Positions 17,293 to 27,661 of a stretch of DNA of 29,349 nt are shown here, piece after piece. A program made the position numbers and the translations under genes. This stretch comes from Tieghemiomyces parasiticus (Eukaryota > Kickxellomycota > Dimargaritomycetes > Dimargaritales > Dimargaritaceae). The notes under the pieces were generated by a model. The model saw only the letters and a program-made list of their open reading frames with translations, had not been told where the DNA came from and did no database searches. Every line of letters begins with the position of its first letter. The first letter of the stretch is position 1. The DNA is taken from the NCBI GenBank assembly GCA_027575765.1, contig JANBPT010000588.1:1-29349 (forward strand). Reading direction: 5' to 3'.

Positions 17293-17468
17293 GTTGGCCC
17301 TCTCACCCTCCCCCATCATCTCTTCATATATTGTTCATTACCACTCTATCCTACGCTGCCCACCGCTCCAATACCACTCTTATCCTCGTCCGACTTTGCC
17401 GAGAATATCGATTTCCACTTACGCCCTCGCCCAAGTTGCGCCCCTTGTCCGCCCCTGCAGCTGCCACT

Positions 17469-18083
17469 ATGAAGTACCTCGCACTTACTCACGCTGCCCT
17501 TGTGCTGGCCCTTACCGTCGCTCCCGCCAGCTTGGCCATGCCGAACGCCACTCCGACCGCTGTGGAACCATCCATGTCCACTAATGATGCGGCCCTCGGT
17601 CGCATCTCCGGCACCGGCGTCGCCGCGTTTTCAGCCAATGACCTCACCAAGGATGGCGACGTCTGCACCTTGTTAAAACACGCGGCGGACAACAATTCCA
17701 TGCGCTACCATTTCACGGCCATCTCACCCATGCTTAAATCCTGGTTTCTCGCTGACCCCACCGCCAAAGTCGCTCGGCAGGCTGGTAAGCTAATCCACGA
17801 CCTTCAGGAGAATGACGACCTGAGTGACTATGTCAAAGAGGGGTACCTCGTGAAGTACCAAGCCACGACCCCGCCGTCTGACGCCGACATCTATCTTAGT
17901 CGCGTAAACAATAAGGTGGTGGTAACTACGACGGCGCCGACGCAGACCGTCGCGTTTAGTTTGCATAGAAACCTTTACTACTACCTCCCCAAAACTTTTG
18001 ACACCACTGATCCGAAGAAAGCCAAGAACGTGGAAATGGCGGAGAAAGTGAAGCAAGTTATCACTAAATGCCTTACGGCGTAG
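17469..18083 (+). CDS. Small secreted protein of unknown function (204 aa)
   Basis: The protein begins MKYLALTHAALVLALTVAPA, a classical signal peptide with a lysine, a hydrophobic core and a likely cleavage after SLA at residue 23, so it should enter the ER and be secreted. The mature part has exactly two cysteines (Cys66 and Cys201), which may form one disulfide closing the fold, and N-glycosylation sequons at Asn26 and Asn75. The body looks mainly helical with a short beta-rich segment around 140-170 (NNKVVVTTTAPTQTVAFSL). I recognise no catalytic motif or named family. The frame is open upstream to a TTG at 17331, but 17469 is the first ATG and directly begins the signal peptide. The gene has its own strong TATA box and is followed by a TA repeat. 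Possible roles such as effector or wall protein are speculation. Confidence 0.85.
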   Translation: MKYLALTHAALVLALTVAPASLAMPNATPTAVEPSMSTNDAALGRISGTGVAAFSANDLTKDGDVCTLLKHAADNNSMRYHFTAISPMLKSWFLADPTAKVARQAGKLIHDLQENDDLSDYVKEGYLVKYQATTPPSDADIYLSRVNNKVVVTTTAPTQTVAFSLHRNLYYYLPKTFDTTDPKKAKNVEMAEKVKQVITKCLTA

Positions 18084-18100
18084 TCAGGCTGATAGGCAGC

Positions 18101-18123
18101 TATATATATATATATATATATAT
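18101..18123. repeat. TA dinucleotide microsatellite
   Basis: About eleven consecutive TA units lie shortly after the stop codon of the secreted-protein gene, probably within its 3' untranslated region. The tract is self-complementary and likely to vary in length between strains. Confidence 0.9.
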
Positions 18124-19392
18124 TTAATCAACATGGGTGATCGGTTTCTGCACTCTCCCGGTATACATTCGATCTCTATACAGTATAGCTAGTGGGCATA
18201 TCTGAAGTTTTCCCTCCTACTTGAATTGACACGGAATCCTATGATTTTTTTTGTATATATTCGCCATTCGTTATCGGTATCACGAAACAATTAAGTTCGT
18301 TACAGTTCAATTAAAAAAATATATTGTCTGAACGATACCGTTAGGTCCGTATATTGACTCGCCAGTCACTTTGTACCTTGATAAGCAGGGCTCGCAGACA
18401 GGGCCTGCTTTGGCATTTCTGACGAACAAGCTAAATGCAATGACCTGCAGGTCTTAAGTGCAGTGGCGTGGCGAGTAAAACCAACGACTTGTAACTTCAC
18501 ATGGAGCCGTGCGCGTCAATTGGAACTCTCGCTGCGGCCCTTTGATTTTTATCGTTGTCACTATTATTACTATTATTGGCGCTGATAGTTTCGTTTCAGC
18601 CCCCCCCCTGTAATTCTTACCATCCAGCGCACCTGTCGCTCGTACCTATTTGCTGCCCAAAAACTTACACGATAGTTGGTAGATCTGGAGTCCCGTGCAC
18701 TATAGCACCTACCCGTCCTCCTAATTAAGATGGTTTCCCGCACGCCGGTGCAGCATGTTCCCCATATACATACTGCAATAGCCGAACCCAGCCCCTTATG
18801 CGCCCTCTGTCCTATCCTTAATAGTATAATACCGACCATTTTCCGTTTACCTTCTTCTCCGCGGTCCACTGACACTATCATTGGCGCGCTTAAATTGAGA
18901 AGTGGGCCGAATTCAGCCCTTCCTCTCCCGTTGGCCCCTGATGACCATCTGCCCAGCCCATATATAATATAGTTTTTTTTTCTGCTACCCTCAGCCCTGT
19001 TCTGCTCTGAGGGTCGTAGCTCCTTGTCGGCTATGCTTTAGCTTACCTTCTTTACTCCGCCACGGTTGCGGGTAGTACCGTGCCAAGGGCTGAAAATTGC
19101 GACCCAGACGGCTAGGTATCATGTGCCCTTAACCGTCCAGCAGCCCTCGCTATGCCCAGCAGCGTCGTACTCCTACTTTCGCGGGATTGCCTTACACATT
19201 TCAGTAGCTTCAGATAACCTTATACGATACTATATCATTGGCTATAAAATATAAAAATATGATATGCTTATATATGCTTCCGAAATATTTGTCAGGTAAT
19301 AATTACAATGTGCGAGGGTAGAGGGGGGGAGGAGGAAAAGGAGCTGCTCATGGCGACATCTCCACCGCCCTTGTCCTCCGTCCGTCTGAAGG
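18124..19392. other. Intergenic region, no gene seen
   Basis: Mixed AT-rich and GC-balanced sequence lies between two genes transcribed toward each other. Short frames on both strands show no domain. AT-rich tracts near 18240-18330 and 19230-19280 are plausible 3'-end formation regions for the plus-strand secreted-protein gene and the minus-strand gene starting at 22246, respectively. Confidence 0.4.
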
Positions 19393-19411
19393 GGAGAGAG
19401 AGAGAGAGAGA
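19393..19411. repeat. GA dinucleotide microsatellite
   Basis: A run of about nine GA units lies about 45 bases beyond the stop codon of the minus-strand 930-aa gene, in its likely 3' untranslated region. Confidence 0.85.
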
Positions 19412-19453
19412 TGTAGACCCCCTCCAACCCCCAACGCAACCCCGTCACGCTGT

Positions 19454-22246
19454 CTACGATAGTTTGTCTGGCTGGAGCGCCGCGTCGTGGAGTGCGTTGA
19501 GCAAGGCCTTGGTGAGGCGGAAGAAATCTAATAGATGAGGCGTCTCGCGCTGGAAGGGGTCGCCTAGAATGTCATGCTCGTTCCAGTTGGCGCAGGAGCT
19601 GCGATCGTCGTTCGCAGTGCCGTAGCCCCCAGGGTCAGTCAGGTTGGCCGCGAAGTGGTGGATCCACTCGCGGTGTACCAGTTCAAGCTGCGCATAGGCC
19701 ATGGTCGGCGAGGTCCCGGGGTCGAGACGCAGCGGCACTTTGCGCTGCACGTGCGGGGCGGGTAGGGCGATGGTCTGTTGCTGGTGGTTATGGGGCTGTG
19801 ATCTTTGGTGGCTGAACGCGTGGTAGTGGCTGTGGGGTAACTTCAGCTTGCGGCGGAACACCACATCCACGTTGGTGGTCAGTGCAATGTGGGAAGGGGT
19901 GAGAGCGTGGCCGCTCACGGTAAGTACGCGGATCTCCGTGACGTACAATTCATTCGGGATGTCGCTGAACGCCACATAATTCTCTTGGGGTCGAAGCACG
20001 AGCTGCTCGGTAAACTTGCGGGCAACCTTAGTGATCCAGGTGATGGGCCGTGCGGTGCGGAGGGCAAAGTTGGCATCGAAGAGCTGGTCTGGTGCCATCA
20101 CGTTGAGTTCGGAGCAACGCGAGCTGAGACTGAGGCACCGCAACAGGGTCAGTGACTCCATCCGCACCACCAGAGTGACCAGCTGGTACCCGTTGCTGTC
20201 CGCCTGCCGGGGCTGCATGGCCCGCACGTCAAACTCAATCAGATGGGCGCGTTCGCAACGCGGGAGGGGCGCGGGTGGCGGCGGCGGCGGGGCCAGAGGG
20301 TTCGCGGACTCTAGCCGTGCCATCTCCTCACGGCGCTGACGGACCAGTTCCGGGTAAACCACAGAGGCCACGTCGCAAGGCGGCCCCAATTGGCGCAGCT
20401 TGAGCACCAGGGCTCGGACGGGGGCGCGTGGGAGGCGGTGGGCAAACTTTTGGTGGATGCTGTTATGGTCGTTCAGGATGGTGAAGAGTTCGTCCAGCCC
20501 GTGGGGCTCGTTCAGAAAACTATTGCGCTTGTTATTGACCAGTAGTGAGCGGCCGAAGCGTGCCGATAGCGTCACCTGGCCAAAGTACTGTGGGAGGGTA
20601 CGCAACGGGGCCTGGAGGTCGCGGTAGAGCTGGGTAAAGGTGCGTACCTCGCGGTCAACCCAGGCCGCAGGGGCCGGCGCAGATGGGTCATCCGCTGCAA
20701 TGGGCGTCGAGGCCAGTGGGGTAGTCCGAGATAGGGCGGTGGTATGAGTAACGGAGGCCACTGGGCTCGATTTTGGGGTGGCCATAGGGGGTTCCGCTGG
20801 GGCGGCGTAGAACGCGGCGATGGGATCCGGCAGTTCCTCAAACGCTAGGTCGTCCACGTGGCTAGTCGGTGGAATGTCATCGACGGGCTCTTCCTTGATG
20901 GCGACAAATTCCGATCCCGGTGAGGTCGGCGTCTCCGCGCTGACCAGTACTGGCGGCGGCACGTATTGGGCCAGAACCTGGTCACCACTAAGGTCAGCGT
21001 CGTCGTCATCCGACTCCGAGCCAAAAATGGCTCGAAAGCTTGGATGGTCTGGTCGAGCGGATTGCTGGCGCGGGTTCTCGCGCAGTTGGGCCGAGAGGCG
21101 GTTACTGCGGAGGGCAAGCGGCGAGACTGGCCCGGGAGCGGTGAAAGCCATGGCATACACGGAGCGGGCAGGCGAAGTTGATGAGGAGTTGTAGAGGTGA
21201 GCATGGCGCGCCGACGTCGGGGGCGTCTTACGGTTTCCCGCGGGCGGAGTGGTCGTGGACCGGACGGCCGCCAGGGAAGGGGATGAGGTGGGCCGGTGGC
21301 GCTGGTTGGGTGTCGCACCCTCGCGTGAGATGGGTGCGTTGGGGCGCTTGATACCACGGTGCGCTGCATGATGCTTCGCTGGACCGGCCCGATGGGGGCG
21401 CTGATCGGCGGTCCATGCAGACCAGTCGCCGTGGCTCGGTGGGACGACTACCGGCGTCTGGGCCGACGCGGGGGTGAAGTAGCAGTTCTGGCGGGTGTAA
21501 ATCATGGGGTCTGTGGGTTGTAGATTTTTTTCCTCGAGGCTCTTGAACACCGACTTTCCCCGCGATTCCGGGAGAAGAATGCAGGGCGTGGGGAAGCCGC
21601 CATCCGGGTCCAGGTAGGCGGCCAGGGGTTGATAGGTGCGGCCCGAGTTAAGCACGTCCTGGAGGTAGACCACCATCCCTGACCTATGGGTACACTGTGG
21701 GGGTAGGTGTAGGGTGGCGCGGATGGGCCTGCCGGGCGGTCTGATGGCTGCACGGGGGGGAGCCGGTACCAGGAGGGAGCGGCTGGACAGGCGGGGCTCC
21801 GAGGTACTAAGGTCCTGGAGGACGTCGGTGAGATGATACCCACGGGACAGGACGGAACCTGTCCACGCAAAGTCGGCAGATGTCATTTCGGCAACAATCT
21901 GGTGGGATGAAGCCCGGGAGGTACTTGTCTCGGGGTTTTGGCCGCGCGGGCTACTGTAAACCACGGATGTGGAGTCAGCTGGCCTGTCACCGGTAGAAGT
22001 GGAGCCGTTGAGGTCAACCATCAGGGCGGCCAAAGTTTCCTGCCGCTCGGCGCCATGCGCCAGGTTGCAGCTACCTAAGGGGAGCTCCTGGCCTGATGAG
22101 TCCATCAGCGACGAACGAGTGGCCGTCTGAGGAGTGCCGGTCCCCACCGCTTCCATCCGGTGATAGGAATCTTCGAGAGCCGTCAGATCGACGGTGACCT
22201 GGCATATGGTGTCTGTAGGACCAGTGACCAGGTCGAGATCGCCCAT
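19454..22246 (-). CDS. Uncharacterised 930-aa protein, probably nuclear
   Basis: I do not recognise this intronless gene. The N-terminal ~250 residues are Ser/Thr-rich with one ordered-looking patch (about 189-257, MVVYLQDVLNSG...TRQNCYF). Residues 260-400 are basic, Pro/Ser-rich and probably disordered. An acidic CK2-like cluster (ESDDDDADLSGD, 411-422) and a SUMO-type motif IKEEPVDD (450-457) follow. The best candidate for a folded domain is about 530-805: mixed helices and strands such as FGQVTLSARFGRSLL, GYQLVTLVVRMESL and HIALTTNVDVVFRRKLKL, split by a proline run (652-661). A His/Gln-rich stretch lies at 807-824, and a helical tail ends the protein. The acidic and SUMO motifs suggest nuclear work such as transcription or chromatin. 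The strand pattern around 550-620 faintly recalls uncharacterised fungal domains found with KH proteins, but I cannot support that. The ATG at 22246 is the first of the frame. Confidence 0.8.
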   Translation of the reverse strand: MGDLDLVTGPTDTICQVTVDLTALEDSYHRMEAVGTGTPQTATRSSLMDSSGQELPLGSCNLAHGAERQETLAALMVDLNGSTSTGDRPADSTSVVYSSPRGQNPETSTSRASSHQIVAEMTSADFAWTGSVLSRGYHLTDVLQDLSTSEPRLSSRSLLVPAPPRAAIRPPGRPIRATLHLPPQCTHRSGMVVYLQDVLNSGRTYQPLAAYLDPDGGFPTPCILLPESRGKSVFKSLEEKNLQPTDPMIYTRQNCYFTPASAQTPVVVPPSHGDWSAWTADQRPHRAGPAKHHAAHRGIKRPNAPISREGATPNQRHRPTSSPSLAAVRSTTTPPAGNRKTPPTSARHAHLYNSSSTSPARSVYAMAFTAPGPVSPLALRSNRLSAQLRENPRQQSARPDHPSFRAIFGSESDDDDADLSGDQVLAQYVPPPVLVSAETPTSPGSEFVAIKEEPVDDIPPTSHVDDLAFEELPDPIAAFYAAPAEPPMATPKSSPVASVTHTTALSRTTPLASTPIAADDPSAPAPAAWVDREVRTFTQLYRDLQAPLRTLPQYFGQVTLSARFGRSLLVNNKRNSFLNEPHGLDELFTILNDHNSIHQKFAHRLPRAPVRALVLKLRQLGPPCDVASVVYPELVRQRREEMARLESANPLAPPPPPPAPLPRCERAHLIEFDVRAMQPRQADSNGYQLVTLVVRMESLTLLRCLSLSSRCSELNVMAPDQLFDANFALRTARPITWITKVARKFTEQLVLRPQENYVAFSDIPNELYVTEIRVLTVSGHALTPSHIALTTNVDVVFRRKLKLPHSHYHAFSHQRSQPHNHQQQTIALPAPHVQRKVPLRLDPGTSPTMAYAQLELVHREWIHHFAANLTDPGGYGTANDDRSSCANWNEHDILGDPFQRETPHLLDFFRLTKALLNALHDAALQPDKLS

Positions 22247-25200
22247 TGAGGTAGGGGGTTTCTTTAGGCATTGCGAGGCAGAGGGTGATAATATCGCAGG
22301 TGGAAAATGGGCCAGCGGGGTTAATTGTCTACTCAGAATGGCAAATGTGTAATGGATATGCGCCTTTTCTTACAGTCGCCTTTGACTTCCGCCCGCTAGG
22401 GCAGCACGGAGGGCAGCGTACAGTTGAGCACACTAGGAGAGCGAGAGATAGCGGCCATGTTCCACCCCTAGCATGGACGGTAAGGGATACCAAGGGCTGC
22501 TTGCCGAGCCATAGGGAGCAGCCACTCCTGTCGTCTATCCGACTCACCAAGCTCCAAAGTACCAGGGCTTCACGCCCATGCCCTCTACATGGTTCGACCG
22601 TGGCCTCACGATATCACCGCCCATTAAATAAAAAAGTTACTACTTACACAGTCGGAATCGGTGGTTGGCATGTCGACGGGTAGCTGCTCGATAGGCGTGC
22701 GAGGAGGCGGGATATGGAAGTGGTTGAAAGTTAGCGTAACCGGCCGCCGCGTACTCGAAGAAATGGGCAGATGCTTTTCGAGCCAACTCGCGCTATATCA
22801 TAGGGTCGGTGGGCCAGCGCTATCGCCAAGTGTCCGGCAAGAAAAAGACACTGGAATTGGGAAACAGAGAATCCTCGAGCGGCAGTTGAGACGACTATGG
22901 TGGAAATAAAAATACGGAATGCAACGACCAAGCGGAAGGCAGTAGTCCAAATAGCTAGCAAACGGACTGGTGGGCCAGTACCAGGCTGCGGCCAAGAGGG
23001 ACACAACGGAGTGGGAAAGCTAAGCAGAGCATATGGCCGCTGAGGCCAACCACTGGATCACCGTGCCGAAGCAGACAGGTCGAAATACTGGACGCGTGCC
23101 GCAGTGTTTTTATACCCCTTATACTTCATTTGCAGCGGCGTGCTTCACGCATCTGCCACGTTGAGAACTGCCCACGCACAACGGCGGCAACCACCCGTGC
23201 TAAGGGATGGGCGCCGAGTAGGAAAGAGACATACCTTATGGGCCATCAGTGGGTATGAAAACATTGATGGCGGCTGGTTGAGTTACTTGGTGGCCAGGGG
23301 GGGTACAGGAAAAAGCGGCTGGTGGAGTGGCAGGTGGCTGGGGGTAAGGGAAGAGGGCTCGACGGATACACAGAAGTTTACAATCGTATCTAGCCTAGCG
23401 TGATGTGGCGGAGCGGGAGAGGTTAAATGTCTAGGGGACGGCAGTGAGGCTTGGCAGAACAGGGCGAGAGGGTTGGGGATCGAAATGCTGGTGGATAGGC
23501 AGCTTTGGTTAGCGACAGCCGCGCGGCGGTTCATATATACTCGTGAAGGTAGCTGGGGCGGGGGATCGTTGTATGCTTACAACTGGGGAGGCGAAGAAGG
23601 AACGGGTGATTAGCTAGCCCCAACAAGGCGGGTGGTCCGCCACTCCCATCTGCTATCCTGGCGATACCCTTCCGGCGGATTTTCCCCTCCGCAGAGAGTG
23701 CCAGCTGTCGCGCCCCCTCCCCCATCATGCCCATGCCGCCACGGGGCCACTGTTTGGAAATCTTGAGGGGCCCCGTGCGCCACGCTAATCAAGCCGCAAA
23801 GACCCAGTGAGCCAAATATCTCCACCTGCCACCGATCAGGGCCAAAAGATACGGTTACCGCCCCGACTGCGACAGCTATAGCTATAACTTCTAAGTGTCA
23901 GCATACCCCCGCTACCTGCCTTCCTGCAATTCGTAACCAGTTCTAATGACGGGGCGTGATGCACTCTAACCATTAAAGCCGTGTTTTCGTGAACACGGAG
24001 CCATTCAAAGTTCATAGCTCCCGGATACTGGCTTTCGCCGAATAAAGATTACCCGCAGGCCCAACACACCATAGCGGACGCCCTGCATCTCCCCCCTACC
24101 TTCATCCTTCACAATTATACTTCCGTCTAGCCACCATTAGGAGTCTCGCGATGAAAAAGGCTGGTCGGAGGGTTAATCACGAGTCCCCCAGTACCTGTCA
24201 TGAATTCTAACGCTACCCTGCTTAGGGAAGGGAGAGGGCGCCCCCCCCCGTCCTCCTGCCTGGTGCGATTGCCCATTCCTTCCGGCAAAGATTGGCACTT
24301 TAACCGTATGCCACCTTTCCTAATATGGTTCTCAAAGTAGTCTATGTCCTGATCATGAGAGGCCTATCTTTACCAGCGGGTAGGCAAGGGGACCAGGTAG
24401 ATTAGTGGGAAGGGTAACCCGACTAAGAGCGCCGCGCCCACGTTGCGAGGCCACCTATTTACCGTTCACGCCAAACGGGCTAGACACCAACACCGTCCCC
24501 CGTTTCTACCGCCTGTCGGAACCAGATTTTACCATAGTCTAGAGAAGCTTTGCCTCGGCCACAGGAGCACGTATACGATATACCTTGGTCGGGAACCTCT
24601 CCACCGGATGACTGGCTACAAACCCTTTGTTGATCGACGTCATATACCAGGGGCGGTTCCTACTCCGCATCTACTTCCACGGAATGGTCAGGACTAAATT
24701 AATAATCTGGTACTACTGTTGCGAATGTAGAGTCGCGGGCGTCCCTCTGACGGCTAAGTAAGGACAGGGGCATGGGCGCAATAGCTTATGTCTCCCGTCG
24801 GATCCGCCTGCACCTCGCCATCCGATGATGGTTCCATTGTGCAACTGCAAACCAACATTAGTCGTTAAATATTGAAAATCATCTGACCTTACGGGTGTAT
24901 TTTTCACACACTAAAATATATGATAAATGGGACACACAAACGCAAACCTCGGCAATGACAATGCGCTTAACAAACCCGGGAAGCTAATCTATCACCGGAA
25001 AACAACCCCAACAATAAAATACCAGCATATACAAGGGGAACATCAGTTGGCAGGAGTGATGGTTTGGACGTCAACAGGGTTGTCATGTGGTGAAAAAATA
25101 ATTGTCCAAGAAATTGAGCAGCGAAGGCGAGGGGCGAGCGCGAAAGGGGAAAAAACAAAACAAAATAGGAAAGACTAGATCGTTATCATTTCCACTCAGT

Positions 25201-25303
25201 AATATTGGCGGAGGTAGAGGAGATGAATGTAAAGTATGCAATATTGATTATGATGGGAGCGGGAACCGAACAACTATGAAAGGGACACATAGGGACATAG
25301 GGC
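22247..25303. other. 3-kb intergenic region, no gene recognised
   Basis: This stretch lies between the start of the 930-aa gene and the end of the four-exon gene, both on the minus strand, and should hold the promoter of the former. Short frames on both strands, several starting at non-ATG codons, show no domain. Composition is GC-balanced and CpG-containing, unlike the left-hand repeat block. I searched by eye for tRNA boxes, inverted termini and long direct repeats and saw none. AT-rich sequence from about 24.85 to 25.25 kb may be the 3' end region of the four-exon gene. Confidence 0.4.
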
Positions 25304-27661
25304 CTAGTCGCTCTTTGACCGTTTGGGTGAGTCTGAAGAGGGAAAGGAGGTGAAGGTTGGGAAAGTCGACGGTTAGTATGCGTATTCTGGCGGTCAAGTC
25401 ACATGGCTTACCTCTCGCCACCGCTGCCTATAATGCTGCCGATACCTCCGAGTGCGGCAGTACTTTGCCACTTACCAGTTTCGTTGTCAGCCAGTTCGTC
25501 ATCCAGTTGATCGAACGATCGTTTCACACTATTGGACGGGCTCTGAGGCACGGCAGCCTTGGTGTCCCCGTCGTCCTCCGTCTCGTCACCAAAGGAAATC
25601 AGGCTGAGGTTGTCGTCGTCAACTTCCTGGGCGATGTTGGTCAGGTGATGACTGACGGCGAACGAACCGCCGCGGTAGGCGGTTGCCGTGGTGGCGTCGG
25701 CAGTGACAACGGCCTCCTGCACTGTGGCACCGACCGTATCTAACGTCGAGGTCACACGGATGGGCTCGACATGTTCCCGCCCAGCGTCCGCCGCGACGCT
25801 TCCCGTAGGGTCCCACTGTTTCTCGGCAGAGACGTTATCCTCCTCAGCAATACCCGTGGCTGCGTTCGCAATCGGCAAATCCGAAGCTATTGTGTGAAGG
25901 GCGTCACCTGGCTGGACCCCATTAGGAAGCGCGGGGTCGGCGCAGATGGAAGTCTGTGCGGTCGAACCTGTCGAGTCGCTCATAGTAGTGACCTCGTCAG
26001 CCAGGGCGGGCGTTGGCACCGCTGATTCCTCACTGGCCTCGGAATCTTCAGCATATTCTTCGTCGGCTGGCACAGCGTCCGGTGCAAAATGGGTGCCCGC
26101 TGTCGAGGAGGTGGTGTCAACCTGCTCGGATCGCCATGGGTTATCACCTACGTGGCCAAAGGTATACAAGGTTGGGTAAGGACAAAGCATGGTTAGCGTC
26201 TAGATTAGTTTCCACCGAAAAGTAACCATGGTTCATAATCTAATTGTATCCTGACCGGCCCTTACCTTCAAGATAGTCCGTTGCGGTTTCGACCACTTCG
26301 GTTGACAACGGGTCTTGCGACGTGCTAGACTCGGCCGGTTCTCCGCCGGCGGGGGTCTCAATCGTTTCTGTGACCGGGGCGGTATCCGCGTCGACAGGGA
26401 CGGGCGTGATATACTCCAAAGGCTCGAGCGTCGCAGTCTCTGATTGGTCGGTCTCCGCCACCCAATCCCCGGCCGTGGCCACTTGCGCCGCGGATTGCTC
26501 GGTGGCCCCCGTACCCTCCGCACCCACTTCGGTCTCCGGCTGATCCACTGTCGTAGTCCAGTCGTCGACCATGGTATCCGGTGCATCCGTCCCGTGCTGG
26601 CTGATTCCGTCACCGTTCACGTGGTCCTTAGCCATCGGCTCATCCACCTCGGCTGCCCAGTCCGGAGACGCTGCTGCTGGTGCGTCGGTTGGCCCGGTGG
26701 CCCCGTCATCGCCATAGTCGCTGGCTGCTGATCCCGAATAATGACTGGTCTCATCACCATCCGCCACTTCCATCCCGTCCTGGTGATCGGGAAGGAGGGA
26801 CTGAATGTAGAGAATTTTACGTGCGACCGAGGGCAAGACCTTCATGTAGATCAGGAAGGTCTCGTCGGTTGCGTCGTTCTCGTCGCCGTCGTCAGCCTCA
26901 TAGGTCAGACGGTAGATAGTATACAGCTGCTCAAGGGTGACACCGGAGATATGGACCGAGTCGTCACGGATTTCCAGATCCACTTGCGGGAACTCCAGCA
27001 CCAGGTCATCCTCCTCATCCGCCGAGAAAGCCAATTTAAGATAGTAGGCGAAATGGTCCAAGGACTGACCCCACCAGTCGAGCAGAGCGACCTGGGCCTG
27101 GGTGGTGGTGGGCTCGAGGTTCAACAGGTGTCCCAGACGGAAGTCTTCGCCGTCGTATCGCACCAAAAAATCCAGCGCCGGCGAGGGGGAGTCTGAGTCG
27201 GAGTCGGCGACTAGGTCCGATGCCCCATCGGCAACGACATCGTTGCCAACCAACTCTGCCGAGGTCTCTGCGGGTAAAACGTCTGGGACCTCATCGGTCA
27301 AAGCGACCGCCTCGCCAGTGGGAGGGGCCGGTTCCTTCACCTCAAGGGTGGTTTCTGAAAAGTAGTGAGAGGACAAATTAGATATGAGGTTCGATTAGCG
27401 CCCGTGTCTAACGCAATAGACAAAGTCTGTGTTACCGTCAAGTCAGTGGCCCAAAGGTAACGGTTGAAGATAAGCTCACTTACCATCCGCCTGGTATGCT
27501 TTCTCGTCAGTCATGGTGACGTCCGGCGCCGGCAGGGTCTCAGAGGTGTACGTAACCGTAACTTCCATAGCCACGGCCTCCGGTTTACTTTCGGTTACGC
27601 TATGCGGGACGGCCATCGGGCCCTTCGGCCGCGCGATGTCCACTTCCCAGTCGGTTTCCAT
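25304..27661 (-). CDS. Acidic fungal-type nuclear protein of unknown function, four exons, 655 aa
   Basis: Splice signals and phase give exons 27661-27484, 27354-26266, 26147-25476 and 25332-25304, total 1968 nt including the TAG. All three introns interrupt codons after the first base, and the frame stays open across every junction. The product is strikingly acidic. Residues about 120-250 form the only ordered-looking domain: FLVRYDGEDFRLGHLL, a helix DWWGQSLDHFAYYLKLAF, then DDLVLEFPQVDLEIRDDSVH and TLEQLYTIYRLTYE. This pattern resembles a domain I associate with uncharacterised acidic fungal proteins, but I cannot name it. The rest is Asp/Glu/Ala/Thr-rich and probably disordered. The C-terminus carries two basic patches, KRSFDQ (631-636) and SPKRSKSD (648-655), which together look like a bipartite nuclear localisation signal completed only by exon 4. 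A histone-binding or chromatin role would fit the acidity but is speculation. Confidence 0.78.
25333..25475 (-). other. Intron 3 of the acidic-protein gene (143 nt)
   Basis: The donor is GTAAGTGG after ...GAAACTG, the branch site is a perfect TACTAAC (plus-strand 25372-25378) and the acceptor is a pyrimidine tract ending TCTTCAG. Splicing joins ACT-G to AC-TCA and gives NETDSPKRSKSD before TAG. A second donor-like GAGGTAAGCC lies inside the intron. Confidence 0.8.
26148..26265 (-). other. Intron 2 of the acidic-protein gene (118 nt)
   Basis: The donor GTAAGGG follows ...CTTGAAG, a GCTAACC branch-like site lies about 50 bases before the acceptor, and the acceptor is CACGTAG. Joining restores a Gly codon and continues as DNPWRSEQ. 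The intron has stops in the exon 2 frame. Confidence 0.8.
27355..27483 (-). other. Intron 1 of the acidic-protein gene (129 nt)
   Basis: The donor GTAAGTGAG follows ...GCGGATG, a GCTAATC branch-like site is present, and the acceptor is CTACTTTTCAG. Joining G to AA creates a Glu codon and runs into TTLEVKEP. Without splicing, exon 1 meets a stop within a few codons. Confidence 0.8.

Noticed and set aside
17331..17468. Longer start for the secreted protein
   Set aside because: The upstream start codon is TTG, lies about 40 bases after the TATA box, and would bury the evident signal peptide that begins at the first ATG, 17469.
22731..23006. 91-codon minus-strand frame with hydrophobic stretches
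   Set aside because: It starts at TTG, has no signal peptide context or domain, and lies in promoter-side spacer DNA of the 930-aa gene.
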